Source of the DNA: Sphingomonas japonica
GTDB taxonomy: Bacteria > Pseudomonadota > Alphaproteobacteria > Sphingomonadales > Sphingomonadaceae
Assembly: GCF_006346325.1 (NCBI RefSeq)
Contig: NZ_VDYR01000001.1
Coordinates: forward strand, 2,381,501-2,445,500
DNA: 64,000 nt
Direction: 5' to 3'
In this document: in pieces, positions 1-7,623 of the stretch
Layout of the letters: each line of letters starts with the position of its first letter
Numbering within the stretch: position 1 is the first letter of the stretch
Position numbers and translations under genes: made by a program
The notes under the pieces: model-generated
The model's input: the letters and a program-made list of their open reading frames with translations, nothing else
Told to the model about the DNA's origin: nothing
The model's database searches: none

Positions 1-311
1 GCCGCGAGATGCGCAGCCGCGTCGGCGCGATCGATGGGCTTGTCGAGCAAGGTGCAGTCGGCGAGCGCGACGATCGAATCGCAGCCGAGCACGAGTTCGC
101 CCGGATGGCTCGCCGAGAGCTTGAGCGCCTTGAGCTCGGCAAGCGCGTCGGCGGTGTCGCGCGGGGAAAGACCGTTTGCCGCAAGCCCGGCCTTGGCAGC
201 ATCCTCATCGACATGAGCGGGCAGCGCGCGATAGGCGACGCCCGCGGCATCGAGCATGGCGCGCCGCGACGCGCTTTGCGACGCGAGGATCAGTGTCGGT
301 GCATCAGCCAT
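1..311 (-). CDS. maf: Maf family nucleotide pyrophosphatase, C-terminus cut by window edge
   Basis: Maf proteins hydrolyse non-canonical or modified nucleoside triphosphates and were first linked to septum inhibition. Reading leftward from ATG at 311, the frame stays open to base 1 (about 103 codons), so only the N-terminal half is present. The family start signature LILASQSASRR is at residues 7-17 and a core signature GCDSIVALAD with a following LLDKP lies near residues 78-93. The start overlaps the ppsR stop in ATGGCTGA (8 bp), which implies translational coupling. Next to ppsR and the origin is the usual alphaproteobacterial place for this gene. Which Maf subfamily it belongs to, and so its exact substrate, cannot be told from the fragment. 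Confidence 0.9.
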   Translation of the reverse strand, partial: MADAPTLILASQSASRRAMLDAAGVAYRALPAHVDEDAAKAGLAANGLSPRDTADALAELKALKLSASHPGELVLGCDSIVALADCTLLDKPIDRADAAAHLA

Positions 312-1125
312 CACGCTGCGCCAGCCTGCGTTCGTTGGCGAGCGTGATGATCGCCGCAGCGGTCTCCTCGATCGAACGACGCGTGACGTCGATCACCGGC
401 CAGCCATTGTCGGCGAACATCCGCCGCGCATAGGCGACTTCGCGCGCGACCGCATCCTGATCGACATACGCGGTCTCCGGTGCCTGGTTGAGCAGCAGCA
501 GGCGGTTGCGGCGGACCTGCACCAGCCGTTCGGTGCTGGTGGTCAGTCCGACGATCAGCGGATTCTTGAGCGTGAACAATGCCGGCGGCGGCGGACTTTC
601 GACGACGATCGGGATATTGGCGGTCTTGTAGCCGCGATTGGCGAGATAGATCGAGGTCGGCGTCTTCGACGAGCGCGACACGCCGGCAAGCAGGATGTCG
701 CATTCCTCCCAGTCCTCGGCAGCGATGCCGTCGTCGTGCGCGATGGTGAACTGGATCGCATCGACCCGCGCGAAATAGGCGGCGTCGAGCGCGTGCTGCC
801 GCCCCGGCCGCGCCTTGGCCTCCTGGCCCAGCATCGCCGACAGCGCGTCGTTGACGGCGTCGAGCGGCGCCACAGCCGGCAGCCCGAGCGCACGGCAACG
901 CGCCTCGAGCGTGCGGCGCGTCGCAGGGTTGACCAGGGTGAACAGCACCAGGCCGGGATTCTGCGCGATCTCCTGGAGGATGCGGTCGAGATGCGCCTCG
1001 CTGCGCACCATCGGCCAGAAATGCCGCAGCGTCTCGACACCGTCATATTGCGCGAGCGCGGCCTTGGCGATGTTCTCCAGCGTCTCGCCGGTGGAGTCGG
1101 AGAGGAGATGGAGATGGAGCTTCAT
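304..1125 (-). CDS. ppsR: Pyruvate, phosphate dikinase regulatory protein (PPSR/DUF299 kinase-pyrophosphorylase)
   Basis: Members are bifunctional ADP-dependent kinases and phosphate-dependent pyrophosphorylases that switch pyruvate phosphate dikinase or PEP synthase off and on. The 273-residue protein has the family length. The N-terminus LHLLSDSTGETLENIA and the P-loop GVSRSSKT (residues 148-155) are family hallmarks. I start it at ATG 1125, not the upstream in-frame ATG at 1233, because family members begin just before the HLLSDSTGET block; the extra 36 codons would run into the origin gap. It is co-directional with maf and overlaps it. Orthologues of this gene (called RP001 or DUF299 in older work) flank the origin in Caulobacter and Rickettsia, which is the main positional argument for placing oriC immediately upstream. 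Confidence 0.93.
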   Translation of the reverse strand: MKLHLHLLSDSTGETLENIAKAALAQYDGVETLRHFWPMVRSEAHLDRILQEIAQNPGLVLFTLVNPATRRTLEARCRALGLPAVAPLDAVNDALSAMLGQEAKARPGRQHALDAAYFARVDAIQFTIAHDDGIAAEDWEECDILLAGVSRSSKTPTSIYLANRGYKTANIPIVVESPPPPALFTLKNPLIVGLTTSTERLVQVRRNRLLLLNQAPETAYVDQDAVAREVAYARRMFADNGWPVIDVTRRSIEETAAAIITLANERRLAQRDG

Positions 1126-1457
1126 CGTGCCCGGCTGGACAAGGCTGTGGACAACATGGGGACATGCGCTAGCGCAAGCCGCCGCACCCGCCAAGCGTCG
1201 GACCCCGCTGTCGATAACCCATCGGCTGTCCACAATCGCATCGACAGTGCATGCATGTGCGCACAGTCTGTGGATGCCGGGGATGCCCCGGTCGAATCGC
1301 GGCGCGGCAGTGCGAATGTAGCGTCAAGCTGTTGGCAGATTCGGGAGATTCGCTTAAGCCCCGGCTTCCACGCACCAACAGCTTTCAACATCCTCTTTAA
1401 TTCTAATCTTTAGATAGTAGGGGCCGGGTCCTGACGCACGTACATGCCGAGAAACCG
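1126..1457. other. Probable chromosomal origin of replication (oriC)
   Basis: This is the only gene-free stretch over 300 bp. It lies between divergent ppsR and hemE, the conserved alphaproteobacterial origin site. Visible elements: DnaA-box-like 9-mers TTGTCCACA (minus, 1146-1154), TTATCGACA (minus, 1209-1217), CTGTCCACA (plus, 1226-1234) and GCATCCACA (minus, 1269-1277), which differ from TTATCCACA at one or two positions; three GANTC methylation sites at 1294-1298, 1338-1342 and 1347-1351; and an AT-rich tract at about 1383-1420, which stands out in a genome near two-thirds GC and could be the unwinding element. The same tract probably also carries the hemE promoter. Function is inferred from position and motifs; a GC-skew switch could not be computed here. 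Confidence 0.75.
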
Positions 1458-2483
1458 TTGCTCGCCGCGCTGCGGGGGCAGGTTCAGCCGACACCGCCGA
1501 TCTGGTTCATGCGTCAGGCGGGTCGCTATCTTCCCGAATATCGTGAACTTCGCGCGCAGAAGGGCGGATTCCTCGCGCTGGCGATGGATCCCGAGGCGGC
1601 GGCGGAAATCACGCTGCAACCGATCCGCCGCTTCGGCTTCGACGGCGCGATCCTGTTTTCCGACATCCTGACGGTGCCGATGGCGCTCGGCCAGGAACTG
1701 TGGTTCGAGACCGGGGAGGGGCCGCGGCTGGCTCCGCCGCTGACCGGACGCAGTGCGATCGAGGCGCTGACGCCGCCGTCCGGGGGGGACGTCCTTGCCC
1801 CGATCTATGCGACGGTCCGCCGGGTCGCAGCGGCGCTCCCGCCCGAGACGACGTTTCTGGGGTTCGCAGGAAGCCCGTGGACGGTCGCCACCTACATGAT
1901 CGCGGGGCAGGGGTCCAAGGACCAGCATGCCGCCCGAACGCTCGCCTATGGCGATCCACCGGCAATGCAGACACTGGTCGACCGCATCGTCGCGGTCACG
2001 ATCGACTATCTCGCTCGGCAGCACGAGGCAGGGGTCGCTGCAGTGCAGTTGTTCGACAGCTGGGCAGGCAGCCTGTCGCCGCAGCAGTTCGAACGCTGGG
2101 TGATAGCGCCCAATGCCGCGATCGTCGCCGGGCTGCGCGCGCGCTGCCCTGATGTGGTCATCATCGGCTTCCCCAAGGGAGCAGGCGGAAAGCTGCCCGC
2201 CTATGCCCGGGAAACCGGGGTCGATGCGCTCGGTATCGACGAAACGGTCGATCCCGCCTGGGCGCATGCCGTATTGCCCGACGCGATGCCGGTGCAGGGC
2301 AATCTCGATCCCATCGCACTGCTGACCGGCGGCGGCCAGCTCGACGCGGCAGTCGATCGGATCGTCGCGGCGTTCGGCGGGCGTCCCCATGTCTTCAACC
2401 TGGGCCATGGCATCCTGCCGGCGACGCCGATCGCGCATGTCGAACAGGTACTGGCGCGGGTGCGCGGTGGAGCGGTGCGATGA
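1458..2483 (+). CDS. hemE: Uroporphyrinogen decarboxylase
   Basis: HemE removes four acetate carboxyls from uroporphyrinogen III to give coproporphyrinogen III in haem synthesis. The frame contains the signature WFMRQAGRYLPEYRE (residues 16-30, with the substrate-binding arginines) and ILFSDILTVP with the catalytic aspartate (about residue 69). Length from the TTG at 1458 is 341 residues, slightly short at the N-terminus. No in-frame ATG or GTG exists upstream before the stop at 1404. An in-frame CTG at 1431 has AGGGG seven bases before it and would restore about nine residues (LTHVHAEKP) expected from homologues, so the true start may be CTG 1431. The gene overlaps hemJ by 4 bp (ATGA). Confidence 0.93.
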   Translation: MLAALRGQVQPTPPIWFMRQAGRYLPEYRELRAQKGGFLALAMDPEAAAEITLQPIRRFGFDGAILFSDILTVPMALGQELWFETGEGPRLAPPLTGRSAIEALTPPSGGDVLAPIYATVRRVAAALPPETTFLGFAGSPWTVATYMIAGQGSKDQHAARTLAYGDPPAMQTLVDRIVAVTIDYLARQHEAGVAAVQLFDSWAGSLSPQQFERWVIAPNAAIVAGLRARCPDVVIIGFPKGAGGKLPAYARETGVDALGIDETVDPAWAHAVLPDAMPVQGNLDPIALLTGGGQLDAAVDRIVAAFGGRPHVFNLGHGILPATPIAHVEQVLARVRGGAVR

Positions 2484-2935
2484 TCGGATTTCTCGGCGGC
2501 GCCTATCTTTGGGTGAAAGCGGCCCACGTCATCTTCGTGATCTTCTGGATGGCGGGGCTGTTCATTCTGCCGCGCTATCTGGTCCACCACCAGGAAGGGC
2601 TCGGCGACCCGGCCGAGGCGGCGCGCTGGGTGGAACGCGAGGGCAAGCTGCGGCGCATCATCCTGACCCCGGCGCTGATCGCGGTATGGGGCATCGGACT
2701 GGTGCTCGCCGCGAATCTGGGGCTGTTCGGCGGCGGCGAGGGACTCGGGTGGCTCCATGCCAAGCTGCTGCTCGTGCTGCTTCTGTCAGGGTATCATGGC
2801 TGGTCGGTCGGCTATTCGAAGCGGCTGGCGCGCGGCGAGGCGACGGTGGCCAACCGGACGTTGCGGATGCTCAACGAGATTCCTGCGCTGGGCGTGACGC
2901 TGATCGTCATACTGGCAGTCGTGCGTCCGTTCTGA
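2480..2935 (+). CDS. hemJ: Protoporphyrinogen IX oxidase HemJ
   Basis: This 151-residue inner-membrane protein matches the HemJ (UPF0093) family, which replaces HemG/HemY in many proteobacteria and oxidises protoporphyrinogen IX to protoporphyrin IX. It has about four hydrophobic segments. The first carries WVKAAHVIFVIFWMAG with a histidine (H16) in the position used as a haem ligand in the family, and LHAKLLLVLLLSGYHG lies in the third segment. The start ATG overlaps the hemE stop (ATGA, 2480-2483), so the two haem enzymes are one transcription and translation unit. A GC-rich inverted repeat (2934-2939 with 2953-2958) follows the stop but has no T-tract. Confidence 0.92.
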   Translation: MIGFLGGAYLWVKAAHVIFVIFWMAGLFILPRYLVHHQEGLGDPAEAARWVEREGKLRRIILTPALIAVWGIGLVLAANLGLFGGGEGLGWLHAKLLLVLLLSGYHGWSVGYSKRLARGEATVANRTLRMLNEIPALGVTLIVILAVVRPF

Positions 2936-3137
2936 GCGCGCGCGTTCGCGGGGCGCTCCACGTCTATCCGGGATGACGCGGATGCGCTTGACTTGATCCG
3001 AGCGCGAAACTACCTCGCGACGCTGTACCGGCCGCGTTCCCGCGCGCGCCGTGGCATCCTCCTCAAGACGCTGCCGTCCGCGTATCCCGTCGCCGACACC
3101 AAGCGCTTTCCCCCTGCTCGCCTGACCGGAAATTCCC

Positions 3138-4394
3138 ATGCATCTCAAAGACCTGAAGAACAAGAAGCCTGCCGAACTGGTCGAGATGGCCGAAGGGCTC
3201 GGTATCGAGGGTGCCTCGACACTGCGCAAGCAGGACCTGATGTTCGCTATCCTCAAGGTCCAGGCCGAACAGGGCGAGCAGATCATGGGGCTGGGCACGA
3301 TCGAAGTGCTGCCGGACGGCTTCGGATTCCTGCGCTCGCCCGAGGCGAACTACCTCGCCGGGCCGGACGATATTTACATCTCGCCGAACCAGGTGCGCAA
3401 ATTCGGCCTGCGCACCGGTGATACGGTCGAAGGCGAGATCCGCGGGCCCAAGGATGGCGAGCGGTATTTCGCGCTCACCAAGCTGGTCTCGGTCAATTTC
3501 GACGATCCCGATGCCGTGCGCCACCGGGTCAATTTCGACAATCTGACGCCGCTATATCCCGAGCAGAAGCTGACGCTCGATCCCGAGGATCCGACGCAGA
3601 AGGACAAGTCGGCGCGCGTGATCGACATCGTCAGTCCGCAAGGCAAGGGGCAGCGCACGCTGATCGTCGCGCCGCCGCGCGTCGGCAAGACGGTGATGCT
3701 GCAGAACATCGCCAAGGCGATTACCGATAATCATCCCGAAGTCTTCCTGCTCGTGCTGCTGATCGACGAGCGTCCCGAGGAAGTCACCGACATGCAGCGT
3801 AGCGTGAAGGGCGAGGTCGTTTCATCCACCTTCGACGAGCCCGCCACGCGTCACGTCCAGGTTGCCGAGATGGTGATCGAAAAGGCCAAGCGGCTGGTCG
3901 AGCACAAGAAGGACGTGGTGATCCTGCTCGATTCGATCACCCGCCTCGGCCGCGCCTACAACACCGTGGTGCCGAGTTCGGGCAAGGTGCTGACCGGCGG
4001 CGTCGATGCCAACGCGCTGCAGCGGCCCAAGCGCTTCTTCGGCGCGGCGCGCAACATCGAGGAGGGCGGATCGCTGTCGATCATCGCCACCGCGCTGATC
4101 GATACTGGCAGCCGCATGGACGAGGTGATCTTCGAAGAGTTCAAGGGCACCGGCAATTCGGAAATCGTGCTCGATCGCAAGGTCGCCGACAAGCGCATCT
4201 TCCCGGCACTCGACGTCGGCAAATCGGGCACCCGCAAGGAAGAACTGCTGGTCGACAAGGCCAAGCTGTCGAAGATGTGGGTGCTGCGCCGTATCCTGAT
4301 GCAGATGGGCACGATCGACGCGATGGAGTTCCTGCTCGACAAGATGAAGGATTCGAAGACCAACGAAGACTTCTTCGATTCGATGAACCAGTGA
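3138..4394 (+). CDS. rho: Transcription termination factor Rho
   Basis: Rho is the hexameric RNA-dependent ATPase that ends transcription at C-rich untranslated RNA. The 418-residue protein has the usual N-terminal helical region, the cold-shock-like RNA-binding fold with [14 protein letters not shown] (about 60-73), Walker A PPRVGKT (about 178), Walker [16 protein letters not shown], the Q-loop [17 protein letters not shown] and the R-loop [11 protein letters not shown]. It sits between hemJ (202 bp upstream) and a TerC-family gene, near the origin as in Caulobacter. The long leader may allow Rho autoregulation, which is known in other bacteria but is not shown by the sequence here. The call is secure. 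Confidence 0.98.
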   Translation: MHLKDLKNKKPAELVEMAEGLGIEGASTLRKQDLMFAILKVQAEQGEQIMGLGTIEVLPDGFGFLRSPEANYLAGPDDIYISPNQVRKFGLRTGDTVEGEIRGPKDGERYFALTKLVSVNFDDPDAVRHRVNFDNLTPLYPEQKLTLDPEDPTQKDKSARVIDIVSPQGKGQRTLIVAPPRVGKTVMLQNIAKAITDNHPEVFLLVLLIDERPEEVTDMQRSVKGEVVSSTFDEPATRHVQVAEMVIEKAKRLVEHKKDVVILLDSITRLGRAYNTVVPSSGKVLTGGVDANALQRPKRFFGAARNIEEGGSLSIIATALIDTGSRMDEVIFEEFKGTGNSEIVLDRKVADKRIFPALDVGKSGTRKEELLVDKAKLSKMWVLRRILMQMGTIDAMEFLLDKMKDSKTNEDFFDSMNQ

Positions 4395-4419
4395 TCACGC
4401 GCGGGCGTTGGGGGCAACG

Positions 4420-5154
4420 ATGCTGGAACTGATCTATTCGGCCGCGGTTGCGGCGGCACCCGGGCTCGGCTCACCCGCCGACATCTGGGCCAATATCCTC
4501 AAGGATTTCTCGAACATCACCGAACCCGCCGCGCTGGCCGCGTTCGGATCGGTGTTGATGATCGATCTGGTGCTGGCTGGCGACAATGCGATCGTCGTCG
4601 GCGCGCTTGCGGCAGGGCTTCCTGCCGATCAACGCAAGAAGGTCATCCTGATCGGGATCGGCGCCGCGCTGGTGCTGCGGATCGCATTTGCATTGATCGT
4701 CAGTTGGCTGATGGGCGTGGTCGGGCTGATCTTTGCGGGCGGTCTGCTGCTGTTGTGGGTAAGCTGGAAATTCTGGCGCGAGATCCGCGATCATGGTGGG
4801 CAGAGCGCGGGCTCCGACGAAGTGCTCGGCGACGAACGCTCGGGCCTGAAATCGTCGAAGAGCTTCGCCAGCGCGGCATGGGCGGTGGCGGTCGCCGACG
4901 TGTCGATGAGCCTCGACAACGTCCTCGCCGTTGCGGGCGCCGCGCGCGAGCATCCCGGTATCCTCGTCGTGGGACTGCTGCTTTCGGTGGCATTGATGGG
5001 GCTGGCCGCCAATTTCATCGCCCAGCTGATCGAGCGGCACCGCTGGATCGCCTATATCGGCCTGGCGGTTATCGTGTTCGTTGCCGGCCGGATGATCTAC
5101 GAAGGCTGGATTGGGACCGAGGATACGCTGGGGATCGTCAGCTTCTTCCGCTGA
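4420..5154 (+). CDS. TerC/YjbE family integral membrane protein
   Basis: The product has 244 residues and about seven membrane segments. It carries the TerC signature twice: DLVLAGDNAIVVG near residue 50 and DVSMSLDNVLAVAGAA near residue 168, whose acidic residues line a presumed metal-ion path. Members are associated with tellurite resistance or with manganese/calcium efflux. ATG 4420 is preferred to the upstream TTG (4408) because GGGG at 4410-4414 makes a suitably spaced ribosome-binding site. The gene follows rho by 25 bp and is closed by a strong terminator. The transported ion cannot be read from the sequence. Confidence 0.88.
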   Translation: MLELIYSAAVAAAPGLGSPADIWANILKDFSNITEPAALAAFGSVLMIDLVLAGDNAIVVGALAAGLPADQRKKVILIGIGAALVLRIAFALIVSWLMGVVGLIFAGGLLLLWVSWKFWREIRDHGGQSAGSDEVLGDERSGLKSSKSFASAAWAVAVADVSMSLDNVLAVAGAAREHPGILVVGLLLSVALMGLAANFIAQLIERHRWIAYIGLAVIVFVAGRMIYEGWIGTEDTLGIVSFFR

Positions 5155-5172
5155 TTTTATTTAAGTGAGTCG

Positions 5173-5204
5173 CGGGGAGCGGGTCGAGAACCCGCTCCCC
5201 GTTT
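5173..5204. terminator. Bidirectional hairpin terminator
   Basis: CGGGGAGCGGGT (5173-5184) pairs perfectly with ACCCGCTCCCCG (5190-5201) around a 5-nt loop, giving a 12-bp stem followed by TTT on the plus strand. It separates the convergent TerC-family gene and the dienelactone hydrolase. Upstream bases (ATTTTATTTAA) supply U residues for leftward transcripts only weakly, so rightward termination is the better supported. Confidence 0.8.
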
Positions 5205-5209
5205 GCGTG

Positions 5210-5908
5210 TCAGGCGAGGTGCTGGGCGAAGAACGCCGCGGTGCGCTGATCGGCGAGTTCAGCGGCCTGTGGCGAGCGACGCTTGCCCGACTCGGTGGCG
5301 AAGCCGTGATCTTCGCCCGGATAGTCGTGGAGCGTGACCTTGGGGTGGTCGTCGAGCCCGGCATGCATCGCCTGCTGCGTAGCTGCATCGACGAAGCCGT
5401 CGTCACCGGCAATGTGCAGCATCAACGGACGTGCGATCGCGTGCTTCTCGCCTAGCAGACCGTCGATCCCCACCGCATAATAGCCGACGGTGGCGTCCAC
5501 GTCAGTGCGCGACGCGGTCATGTAGGCAAGCCGCCCGCCGAGACAGTAGCCGACCGCCCCGACCTTGCCCCCGCCGACCGCATCGCGCGCGACGCGGATC
5601 GTGGCTTCGATATCCTCAATGCCCTTGTTCTGATCGAACTTGCCCATGAGATCGAGCGCCTGCTGCATTTCCGATTCTATGTCGGGATCAAGCTCGATGC
5701 CGGGCTCGATCCGCCAGAACAGATCGGGCGCGATGGTAAGATAGCCTTGCTCGGCGAGATGGTCGCACTTCTGGCGGATGCCGGCATTCACGCCGAAAAT
5801 TTCCTGGATCACGACGATGGCGGCGCTCGGCGTGTCTTTCGGCCGCGCCACATAGGCCGAAAACCGCCCGGTCTGGTCGAGCGTGTCGATCGAAAGCATC
5901 TCACCCAT
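5210..5908 (-). CDS. Dienelactone hydrolase family protein
   Basis: An alpha/beta hydrolase of 232 residues. The catalytic set of the family is visible: nucleophile C122 in GYCLGG, an aspartate in AGDDGFVD (about 170), H201 in GEDHGFA and E36 in QEIFGV. Cysteine as nucleophile is typical of dienelactone hydrolases, which open cyclic ester intermediates of aromatic degradation, but many members have other substrates. No aromatic-degradation genes are nearby, so the function here is open. ATG 5908 is chosen over the upstream ATG because GGAGAG lies five bases before it. It is a lone minus-strand gene between plus-strand blocks. Confidence 0.88.
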   Translation of the reverse strand: MGEMLSIDTLDQTGRFSAYVARPKDTPSAAIVVIQEIFGVNAGIRQKCDHLAEQGYLTIAPDLFWRIEPGIELDPDIESEMQQALDLMGKFDQNKGIEDIEATIRVARDAVGGGKVGAVGYCLGGRLAYMTASRTDVDATVGYYAVGIDGLLGEKHAIARPLMLHIAGDDGFVDAATQQAMHAGLDDHPKVTLHDYPGEDHGFATESGKRRSPQAAELADQRTAAFFAQHLA

Positions 5909-6025
5909 ATTTCTCTCCAAAAGCATTGGCCGCGGACCGGTCCGAGGGACTTGGTGTCTTTAGCCATCGTGCATAGAGAGGAATGGCGTAGCAGCGCAGG
6001 CCGCGCACTCAAGCGGAGAGAAGCG

Positions 6026-6262
6026 ATGAAGATCAACGTCGAGGTCGATTGCACCCCCGAAGAGGCGCGGCGGGCGATGGGGCTTCCCGATTTCACGCCG
6101 ATCCACGACCGTTACGTCGCGATGATGCTCGATGCGATGCAGAATGGCGTCAGCCCCGAGATGGTGGAGGGACTTTTGCGCAGCTGGGCGCCGATGGGCG
6201 AGGCCGGGATGGGGTTCTGGCGCAAGATGTTCGATCCGTCGGGCGGCACCGCCGACCGCTGA
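6026..6262 (+). CDS. DUF6489 family small protein
   Basis: A 78-residue soluble protein beginning MKINVEVDCTPEEARR with a C-terminal helix-like GMGFWRKMFDPSGG. I recognise it as the small DUF6489-type protein found beside mnmE in sphingomonads; no function is known to me. CGGAGAG seven bases upstream supports ATG 6026. Its TGA overlaps the mnmE ATG by one base (TGATG), so the two are probably translated together. The motif TPEEARRAMGLPDF resembles the start of polyhydroxyalkanoate-granule or regulator-type small proteins, but this is too weak to assign a role. Confidence 0.85.
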   Translation: MKINVEVDCTPEEARRAMGLPDFTPIHDRYVAMMLDAMQNGVSPEMVEGLLRSWAPMGEAGMGFWRKMFDPSGGTADR

Positions 6263-7569
6263 TGCGCCGCGATACCATCGTCGCACTGTCGAGCGGCGCG
6301 CTTCCGTCGGCGATTGCCGTGATGCGGATCAGCGGCCCCATGGCAACCGCCGCTGCGGGTCGTCTCGCCGGGTCGCTGCCACCGCCGCGTAGCGCGCGTG
6401 TGCGGGTGTTGCGCGATCCAGAAGATGGCGCGCGGCTGGATCGAGCGCTGGTGCTGTGGTTCGATCCGCCGCATACCGCCACCGGCGAAGCGCTAGTCGA
6501 GTTGCACCTGCACGGCAGCCGCGCCGTCGTCGCGGCTGTCGAGCGCACTTTGCTCGGGCAGGACGGCGTTCGCCGCGCCGAGCCCGGCGAATTCACGCGC
6601 CGCGCCCTGCTCAACGGACGGATCGATCTTACACAGGCGGAAGGCCTAGGCGACTTGCTGGCCGCGGAAACAGAAGGCCAGCGCCGTGCCGCGCTGAGCG
6701 TCGCCGAAGGCGGAGTGCGCCGTGCCGTCGAGGGCTGGAGCACCGCATTGCTCGAATTGGCGGCGCGGGTCGAGGCAGCAATCGACTTTAGCGACGAAGA
6801 GGATGTCGAGGCGGGCGAGGCGGACACCTTCGGCGATGATATTCGCGCGCGAGGGCATTCCATCGCCACGGAAATAGCCGCGGCACTTGCGGGACCCAGC
6901 GCGCAGCGGTTGCGTGATGGTATCCGTGTCGTGCTGGCAGGGCCACCCAACAGCGGCAAATCGACGTTGTTCAATCGGCTCGTCGATCGCGAGGCGGCAA
7001 TCGTGTCGCCCATTGCGGGAACGACCCGGGACCGGATCGAGGCGTCGGTAGCGATCGGAGGGATCGCCTATGTGCTGACCGATACGGCGGGACTGAATGA
7101 GGATCATGCCGATCCGATCGAAACAATCGGGATACGGCGCGCCATCGCTGCGATGCAGGATGCCGATATCGTCCTGTGGCTCGGCGACGACGCCCCGCCG
7201 TCGATCGAAGATGCGGAAGTGCTCCGCGTGCACGCGCGATGCGATCTCCCCGGTCGCAGAGATTCCCCGCACGTCGCGCTGTCGATTTCCGCGCATAGTG
7301 GCGAAGGGCTCGACGAATTGGTCGCTTCGTTGACTGTCACCGCTCAGCGGCGCCTGCCACGACCGGATGCCCTGGCATTGCACGATCGACATCGACGATT
7401 GCTAACGGACGCGACGGCAACGCTTGCGTCGATGGCGGACCAGGAAGACTTGATCGTCATAGCCGAGATGCTTCGGGGAGCCCTTGCGGCGCTGCATCGG
7501 ATCACCGGGACTACCGACACAGAGGCGATGCTCGACACGTTATTCTCTGGCTTCTGCATCGGCAAGTGA
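6262..7569 (+). CDS. mnmE: tRNA uridine-5-carboxymethylaminomethyl(34) synthesis GTPase MnmE
   Basis: MnmE with MnmG installs the cmnm5 group on U34 of certain tRNAs. The 435-residue protein has the tetrahydrofolate-binding N-terminal domain (PGEFTRRALLNGRIDLTQAE, about 108-127), helical regions, an inserted G domain with G1 GPPNSGKS (about 227-234), GTTRD and DTAGL, and the C-terminal FCIGK with the conserved cysteine. The G4 NKxD motif is not evident: the expected position reads VHARCDLPG, as if degenerate. The start overlaps the DUF6489 stop. A parS site begins at the base after its stop, 54 bp before mnmG. Confidence 0.96.
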   Translation: MRRDTIVALSSGALPSAIAVMRISGPMATAAAGRLAGSLPPPRSARVRVLRDPEDGARLDRALVLWFDPPHTATGEALVELHLHGSRAVVAAVERTLLGQDGVRRAEPGEFTRRALLNGRIDLTQAEGLGDLLAAETEGQRRAALSVAEGGVRRAVEGWSTALLELAARVEAAIDFSDEEDVEAGEADTFGDDIRARGHSIATEIAAALAGPSAQRLRDGIRVVLAGPPNSGKSTLFNRLVDREAAIVSPIAGTTRDRIEASVAIGGIAYVLTDTAGLNEDHADPIETIGIRRAIAAMQDADIVLWLGDDAPPSIEDAEVLRVHARCDLPGRRDSPHVALSISAHSGEGLDELVASLTVTAQRRLPRPDALALHDRHRRLLTDATATLASMADQEDLIVIAEMLRGALAALHRITGTTDTEAMLDTLFSGFCIGK

Positions 7570-7585
7570 TGTTCCACGTGGAACA
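7570..7585. other. parS centromere site 1 (intergenic, mnmE-mnmG)
   Basis: TGTTCCACGTGGAACA is a perfect 16-bp palindrome that matches the near-universal bacterial parS consensus. It begins immediately after the mnmE stop codon. ParB, encoded 3.3 kb downstream, is expected to bind here and spread. It belongs to a group of three sites within 2.5 kb. Confidence 0.93.
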
Positions 7586-7623
7586 GCTTTGACGCGAAAA
7601 TGCGAAGTGCGTATCTGCGCGCT

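Noticed and set aside
1353-1400. TTAA half-sites resembling CtrA boxes in the origin gap
   Set aside because: The two TTAA tetramers are about 45 bp apart and not in the TTAA-N7-TTAA arrangement; such tetramers are expected in an AT-rich tract.
2934-2958. GAGCGC/GCGCTC inverted repeat after hemJ as a terminator
   Set aside because: The stem is six pairs with a long GC-rich loop and no T-tract, so it cannot be called an intrinsic terminator.
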